A stretch of 64,000 bases of DNA from Sellimonas caecigallum. GTDB taxonomy: Bacteria; Bacillota; Clostridia; Lachnospirales; Lachnospiraceae. The notes under the pieces are model-generated. The model ran no database searches. It saw only the letters and a list, made by a program, of their open reading frames with translations, and had not been told where the DNA came from. Below are positions 59,397-64,000 of the stretch, piece after piece. The stretch lies in the NCBI RefSeq assembly GCF_045038405.1, contig NZ_CP173660.1, positions 1,240,001-1,304,000 of the forward strand, given 5' to 3'. How positions within the stretch are numbered: the stretch's first letter is position 1; each line of letters begins with the position of its first letter. The translations under genes were made by a program, and so were the position numbers.

Positions 59397-59768
59397 ATGA
59401 ATTTTTCGGAATCATTGAAAAAGAACAGGGATTTTCAGATGAATTACAGGAAAGGAAAATCCTTGGCAAACAGATATCTTGTGATGTATGTGAGAGAAAA
59501 CGGGCTTTTGAAGAACCGGCTGGGTATTTCTGTGAGCAAAAAGGTAGGGAACAGTGTAGTCCGGCATAGAGTAACCCGTTTGTTGAGAGAAAGTTATCGG
59601 CTTCACGAAGAATATTTCCAGTGTGGATATGATATTGTGATAATTGCACGGCCTTCTGCCAAAGGCAGGAGTTATTTTGATATGGAGAGTGCGCTGGTCC
59701 ACCTCGGAAAGCTTCATCACATATATGAAAAGGAAACACAGCAGATTCTTCAGAATGGAGAGGATTAG
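59397..59768 (+). CDS. rnpA: ribonuclease P protein component
   Basis: A 123-residue basic protein that helps the RNase P RNA to trim tRNA 5' ends. It has the conserved RNR-like patch (SKKVGNSVVRHRVTRLLRES) and the FxxxxKxG start (FRIMKKG-like, here NRDFQMNYRKGKSL). The stop is directly followed by the ATG of yidD. Confidence 0.95.
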   Translation: MNFSESLKKNRDFQMNYRKGKSLANRYLVMYVRENGLLKNRLGISVSKKVGNSVVRHRVTRLLRESYRLHEEYFQCGYDIVIIARPSAKGRSYFDMESALVHLGKLHHIYEKETQQILQNGED

Positions 59769-59984
59769 ATGAAAAAGTTTTTGATCGCAGTGATTCGATT
59801 TTACAGAAAACATCTTTCGAAATATAAACTTCCGACACAGCACTGTATCTACACTCCTACCTGTTCCGAGTATGGACTGGAGGCAATAGAAAAGTACGGT
59901 GCGCTCAAAGGCGGACTTTTGACAGTATGGAGAATCCTTCGCTGTAATCCATTTCACCGGGGCGGTTACGATCCGGTCCCGTAA
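59769..59984 (+). CDS. yidD: membrane protein insertion efficiency factor
   Basis: A 71-residue protein of the YidD family with CIYTPTCSEYGLEAIEKYG and the RCNPFHRGGYDPVP ending. It assists YidC-dependent membrane insertion. The ATG is immediately after the rnpA stop, so translation is coupled. Confidence 0.95.
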   Translation: MKKFLIAVIRFYRKHLSKYKLPTQHCIYTPTCSEYGLEAIEKYGALKGGLLTVWRILRCNPFHRGGYDPVP

Positions 59985-60020
59985 AAGTAGAAGAGAATAC
60001 CCGAATATGGAGGAAAACAA

Positions 60021-61310
60021 ATGGAAGGATTATTACTGACACAGTCATCCGCTCCGATTGTCGGCCAGATTTCATGGCTGCTCGGACATTTGATGAATGG
60101 AATTTTCAATGTCTTAAGTAATGTGTTCCATATTGAAAATATCGGTCTTTGTATCATTATTTTCACGATCATTATTTATACATTGCTTCTTCCGTTAACG
60201 TACAAACAGCAGAAAGCTTCCAGGCTGACTTCTGTTATGAGTCCGGAACTTCAGAGGATTCAGAACAAGTACAAAGGTAAAAAAGACCAGGCATCTATGA
60301 TGAAGATGCAGGAAGAGACCAAGATGGTCTATGAAAAATACGGAACGTCCATGATGGGCGGATGTTCCCAGCTGCTTATTCAGCTTCCGATCATCTGGGG
60401 TCTGTTTTATGTAATCCGTAATATCCCGGCATATGTATCCGGTATCAAAGATGTGTACATGCCGCTTGTGGGCAAGATTCTGGAGACGGACGGCGGACAG
60501 GCAGCTATGGAAGCCATCGGTAAATCAAGAGAAATCATGATGGATCCGTCCAGATTTGATTTCAGCAAAGAGAATATTATTGTAGATGCACTTTACAAGT
60601 TCCAGGAAAGCACTTGGGACAAATTGGCAGACAAGCTGCCGGATCTGGAGACGTTGATCCATTCTACGCAGGAAGGATTGGCTCACCTGAATTCCTTTAT
60701 TGGGATCAATATCGCCGAGACGCCGCTTACGATCTTTATGGATTCCATCAAGACGGGAGCCATCGCGACAGCAATCCTGGCATTGTCTATTCCGTTGATC
60801 TCCGGTATCACTCAGTATATGAGTATGAAGATGACTCCTACGGCAACGACAAACTCAAAGGACAACAAGGATAATCCTATGATGGCGTCCATGAACACGA
60901 CGATGAAGATCATGCCGCTGTTCTCCGTGTTTATGGTATTTACATTCCCATCTGGTATCGGTCTTTACTGGATCGCCAGTGCAGTCGTGCGTATGGTTCA
61001 GCAGTATGTGATCAACAAACATCTGGAAAAAATCTCTATCGAAGAGCTGATTGAAAAGAATCAGGAAAAAGCAGCGAAGAAGAGAGAAAAGAAAGGCACG
61101 AATGCCAAGAAACTTTCCGAGATGGCTCAGGTAAATGCGAGAAGGATCGAGGAGCCGAAGCGCAGAACAATGACAGAGCAGGAAAGAGAAGAAGTCCTCA
61201 AAAAGGCACAGGAAAAGAATAAAAATGCAAAACAGGGAAGCCTTGCTTCAAAGGCAAATCTTGTAAAGCAGTTTAATGAAAATAACCGTAAAGATAGTGA
61301 AAAGAAGTAA
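60021..61310 (+). CDS. yidC: membrane protein insertase YidC/OxaI
   Basis: A 429-residue protein with about five membrane segments, the OxaI core (TYKQQKASRLTSVMSPELQRIQ; FPSGIGLYWIASAVVRMVQQ), and a long basic C-terminal tail (about residues 335-429) for ribosome contact. No lipobox is seen at the N-terminus, unlike Bacillus SpoIIIJ. A hydrophilic insert of about 65 residues (about 155-220) lies before the last core helices. Confidence 0.93.
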   Translation: MEGLLLTQSSAPIVGQISWLLGHLMNGIFNVLSNVFHIENIGLCIIIFTIIIYTLLLPLTYKQQKASRLTSVMSPELQRIQNKYKGKKDQASMMKMQEETKMVYEKYGTSMMGGCSQLLIQLPIIWGLFYVIRNIPAYVSGIKDVYMPLVGKILETDGGQAAMEAIGKSREIMMDPSRFDFSKENIIVDALYKFQESTWDKLADKLPDLETLIHSTQEGLAHLNSFIGINIAETPLTIFMDSIKTGAIATAILALSIPLISGITQYMSMKMTPTATTNSKDNKDNPMMASMNTTMKIMPLFSVFMVFTFPSGIGLYWIASAVVRMVQQYVINKHLEKISIEELIEKNQEKAAKKREKKGTNAKKLSEMAQVNARRIEEPKRRTMTEQEREEVLKKAQEKNKNAKQGSLASKANLVKQFNENNRKDSEKK

Positions 61311-61331
61311 ATGAGGAAAGAGGTTATTGAG

Positions 61332-62105
61332 ATGGGTGAAATTACAGTATCAGCAAAGACACTCGATGATGCAATTACAGAAGCCCTGATTCAGCTTGGT
61401 ATCACAAGCGACATGCTGGAATATGATGTAATTGAAAAAGGAAGCAGCGGATTCCTCGGCATAGGAAGCAAACAGGCAGTGATCCGTGCCTGGAGAAAGA
61501 AAACAGAAGTAAAGGAAGAGACTCTGGAAGACCTGAAAGAAGAGATACAGGAAACAATCTCTGAGGTAAAACTGGATGAAAAGCCGGCCAAAAAACAGAA
61601 AAAGAATGAAAGCCGGGAGTCAAAGGAACTGGCGGATGTAGAAGAAGCTACAATCGCGGCATGTGAAAAATTCCTTTATGACGTTTTGGCGGCAATGGGA
61701 ATGGGTGATGTGAAAGTCAATTCCTGCGTAGATGAAGACGGTGCGCTGTCCATAGAAATGAACGGAAAAAATATGGGTATCCTGATCGGAAAAAGAGGCC
61801 AGACGCTGGATTCTCTCCAGTATCTCACAAACAGAGTGGCCAATAAGATGCAGGATGGCTATGTCAGAGTAAAGCTGGATACGGAGGATTATCGGAGAAG
61901 AAGAAAGGAAACGCTTGAAAACCTGGCAAAAAACGTTGCATACAAAGTTAAGCGTACAAAGAAAGCTGTTTCTCTGGAACCGATGAATCCGTATGAGAGA
62001 AGAATCATTCACTCAGCACTGCAGTCAGATAAATATGTCTCCACCCACAGCGAGGGAGAAGAACCATATAGAAGGGTTGTAGTAACACTGTCCAGAAATA
62101 AGTAA
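61332..62105 (+). CDS. jag: Jag/KhpB RNA-binding protein
   Basis: About 257 residues from ATG 61332, the position where Jag homologs begin (EITVSAKTLDDAI); the ORF opens seven codons earlier. It has an N-terminal Jag domain, a charged linker, a KH domain (NGKNMGILIGKRGQTLDSLQ) and an R3H domain (MNPYERRIIHSALQ). Implicated in sRNA and division control with KhpA. Gap of 21 bp to yidC. Confidence 0.94.
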   Translation: MGEITVSAKTLDDAITEALIQLGITSDMLEYDVIEKGSSGFLGIGSKQAVIRAWRKKTEVKEETLEDLKEEIQETISEVKLDEKPAKKQKKNESRESKELADVEEATIAACEKFLYDVLAAMGMGDVKVNSCVDEDGALSIEMNGKNMGILIGKRGQTLDSLQYLTNRVANKMQDGYVRVKLDTEDYRRRRKETLENLAKNVAYKVKRTKKAVSLEPMNPYERRIIHSALQSDKYVSTHSEGEEPYRRVVVTLSRNK

Positions 62106-62192
62106 ACAAAGCAGAACAAGGGGTTGATTTTCCGAAAAAAGGGAAAGTCTGCCCCTTTTGTATTCTTTTGCGGGAAAGAAAAGGGAAGATAC

Positions 62193-63563
62193 ATGAAAAC
62201 AACACAGACAATTGCAGCCATTGCTACGGCGATGACAGATTCCGGTATTGGAATTGTGAGGATCAGCGGACCGGAAGCTTTCGATGTCATTGACCGGATT
62301 TATAAAGGGAAGAAGAAAATATCAGAACAGCCGTCCCACACCGTGCATTACGGATGGATAAAGGATGGGGAAGATACAATCGACGAAGTGTTGGTCATGA
62401 TCATGAGAGGACCACACAGTTATACAGGTGAAGATACAATAGAAATAAATTGCCACGGCGGCGTCTATGTCGTCAAGAAAATACTGGAAACAGTTATCAA
62501 AAATGGTGCAAGGACGGCCGAGCCGGGTGAATTCACAAAGAGGGCATTTCTGAACGGGAAGATGGATTTGTCCCGGGCGGAGGCCGTCATCGATGTCATC
62601 CACGCCAAAAACAAATACGCGCTGAAGAATTCCGTAAGTCAGCTGCGAGGAGCGGTACAGAAAAAAATAGGAAAAATACGGGAAGAAATACTGTATCACA
62701 CAGCCTACATTGAGTCGGCTTTAGACGATCCGGAGCACATCAGCCTGGACGGGTATGGAGAAAAACTGGTGGATAAACTGGACGAATTGTTGAAAACACT
62801 CCAAAAACTCATGAAGGATGCGGATAACGGCAGGATGATCCAGGAAGGGATCCGGACTGTGATCATTGGAAAACCAAATGCCGGAAAATCATCACTTCTC
62901 AATGCTCTTGTAGGGGAAGAAAGAGCAATTGTGACAGACATAGAGGGAACTACAAGGGATGTGCTGGAAGAAAGTATCCAGCTCAATGGAATCAGTCTCA
63001 ATATCGTTGACACGGCCGGTATACGAAAGACAGAAGATATTGTGGAAAAGATCGGGGTAAACAAGGCGAAAGATCAGATGCAGGACGCGGATCTGGTAAT
63101 TTTTGTGGTGGATGCTTCCAGAGAATTGGATGAAAATGATTTTGAGATTATCCGGATGATCAGAGAGAAGAAGGCTGTAGTACTTCTGAATAAGTCGGAT
63201 CTGGAGACAAAGATCTCCAAGGAAGAACTGAAACAATATCTGGACAAACCGATGATAGAGATTTCGGCCAAAGAAGAAGAGGGGATTCATGAGCTGGAAA
63301 CAATATTAAAAGATATGTTTTTCCAGGGAGAAATAACCTTTAATGATGAGATTTATATTACGAATATAAGGCAGAAGGAGGCGCTTGGAAAAGCGTATGA
63401 GAGCCTGCAGAGGGTAAAAGACAGTGTGGAGGCAGGGATGCCGGAAGACTTTTATACCATCGATCTGATGGATGCATATGAGGCGCTGGGAAATATTACA
63501 GGAGAAACGATAGGAGAGGATCTGGTCAATGAAATATTCAGCAAATTCTGTATGGGAAAATAA
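62193..63563 (+). CDS. mnmE: tRNA modification GTPase MnmE
   Basis: About 456 residues from ATG 62193 (KTTQTIAAIATAMTDSGIG); a longer ORF from 62124 is not supported. The N-terminal folate domain is followed by a G domain (GKPNAGKSSLLN; TTRD; DTAGI) and ends in the catalytic FCMGK. With MnmG it makes the cmnm5 or nm5 group on wobble uridine 34 of several tRNAs. Confidence 0.96.
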   Translation: MKTTQTIAAIATAMTDSGIGIVRISGPEAFDVIDRIYKGKKKISEQPSHTVHYGWIKDGEDTIDEVLVMIMRGPHSYTGEDTIEINCHGGVYVVKKILETVIKNGARTAEPGEFTKRAFLNGKMDLSRAEAVIDVIHAKNKYALKNSVSQLRGAVQKKIGKIREEILYHTAYIESALDDPEHISLDGYGEKLVDKLDELLKTLQKLMKDADNGRMIQEGIRTVIIGKPNAGKSSLLNALVGEERAIVTDIEGTTRDVLEESIQLNGISLNIVDTAGIRKTEDIVEKIGVNKAKDQMQDADLVIFVVDASRELDENDFEIIRMIREKKAVVLLNKSDLETKISKEELKQYLDKPMIEISAKEEEGIHELETILKDMFFQGEITFNDEIYITNIRQKEALGKAYESLQRVKDSVEAGMPEDFYTIDLMDAYEALGNITGETIGEDLVNEIFSKFCMGK

Positions 63564-64000
63564 GGATGTGTATGATGTAGCGGTCATAGGGGCCGGACAT
63601 GCGGGTTGTGAGGCAGCCCTCGCATGTGCAAGGCTTGGGATGAGAACCATTGTATTTACAGTAAGCATGGAGAGTGTGGCTATGATGCCATGTAATCCAA
63701 ATATAGGAGGGACTTCTAAAGGACACCTTGTCAGGGAAGTAGATGCTCTGGGAGGAGAGATGGGAAAAATCATCGACCAGACCTTCATTCAGTCCAAAAT
63801 GCTCAACCGTTCAAAAGGACCGGCGGTTCACTCGCTGCGGGCGCAGGCAGATAAGGCTCGCTACAGTACAGCTATGAGAATGGTACTGGAAAATCAGGAG
63901 AACCTGGATATCAAGCAGACGGAAGTTACAGAAATACTGACAGAAGAGGGAAAGGTAACAGGAGTCCGCATCGTATCGGGCGCCGTATACCCGTGCCGGG
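63529..64000 (+). CDS. mnmG: tRNA uridine modification enzyme MnmG, N-terminal part (runs off the window)
   Basis: The first ~157 residues, with the FAD motif VAVIGAGHAGCEAALA and the conserved MMPCNPNIGGTSKGHLVREV. The ATG at 63529-63531 overlaps the end of mnmE by 35 bp in another frame, with an AGGAG about 12 bases upstream, so translation is probably coupled. Partner of MnmE. Confidence 0.94.
   Translation, partial: MKYSANSVWENKDVYDVAVIGAGHAGCEAALACARLGMRTIVFTVSMESVAMMPCNPNIGGTSKGHLVREVDALGGEMGKIIDQTFIQSKMLNRSKGPAVHSLRAQADKARYSTAMRMVLENQENLDIKQTEVTEILTEEGKVTGVRIVSGAVYPCR

Overview
The window comes from the replication-origin region of a low-to-mid GC, spore-forming Firmicute, most probably a Lachnospiraceae (Clostridium cluster XIVa relative such as Mediterraneibacter, Dorea or Ruminococcus sensu lato). 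The evidence is the gene order dnaA-dnaN-S4 protein-recF-gyrB-gyrA on one side of the origin and rpmH-rnpA-yidD-yidC-jag-mnmE-mnmG on the other, together with sporulation genes (spmA, spmB, ricT), strong AAGGAGG ribosome binding sites and clostridial-type rRNA genes. Genus is an inference; no database search was possible. Most genes left of the origin lie on the minus strand and all genes right of it on the plus strand, as expected for leading-strand bias.

Layout. 1-760: start of metG, with a T-box leader and a palindromic repeat block inserted in its 5' leader. 809-4559: degV, a membrane-anchored DUF885 peptidase, a small rubredoxin gene and spmB. 4560-20762: an accessory block that separates spmB from spmA. 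It holds a MATE exporter, an AraC regulator with a GH36 alpha-galactosidase, wreckage of a sugar ABC transporter and a D-lyxose isomerase, a truncated tyrosine-recombinase element, an AraC/MFS/KTR-protein cargo segment, an IS21-type element nested inside an IS256-type element (both with target duplications that can be read to the base), and three decayed genes. 20763-28170: spmA, a von Willebrand A protein whose RBS is sequestered by a hairpin, an AI-2E family transporter, a cation P-type ATPase under a yybP-ykoY-like riboswitch, and the sugar ABC ATPase msmX/ugpC. 28300-35613: a housekeeping run (rsmI, trmN6-like, ricT, holB, guanylate kinase-like, Orn/Lys/Arg decarboxylase, patB, lipoprotein).

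35734-42103: one rRNA/tRNA operon, transcribed on the minus strand in the unusual order 16S-5S-tRNA-Ile-tRNA-Ala-23S-tRNA-Asp-Val-Thr-Tyr-fMet-Phe-Lys, with two tandem promoters and a tRNA-Ser gene with its own promoter upstream. 42227-50231: plsC, the two-subunit fumarase, a C_GCAxxG_C_C protein, and a four-gene response regulator/histidine kinase/ABC transporter operon. 50320-58777: gyrA to dnaA. 58778-59066: oriC with DnaA boxes. 59180-64000: rpmH to the start of mnmG.

Main points of interest: the spmA/spmB split by 16.2 kb, the 5S gene lying between 16S and 23S, the metal riboswitch-ATPase pair, the hairpin that hides the RBS of the VWA gene, and the layered decay of the accessory block. 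No CRISPR array, defence island or clearly novel multi-gene system was found.
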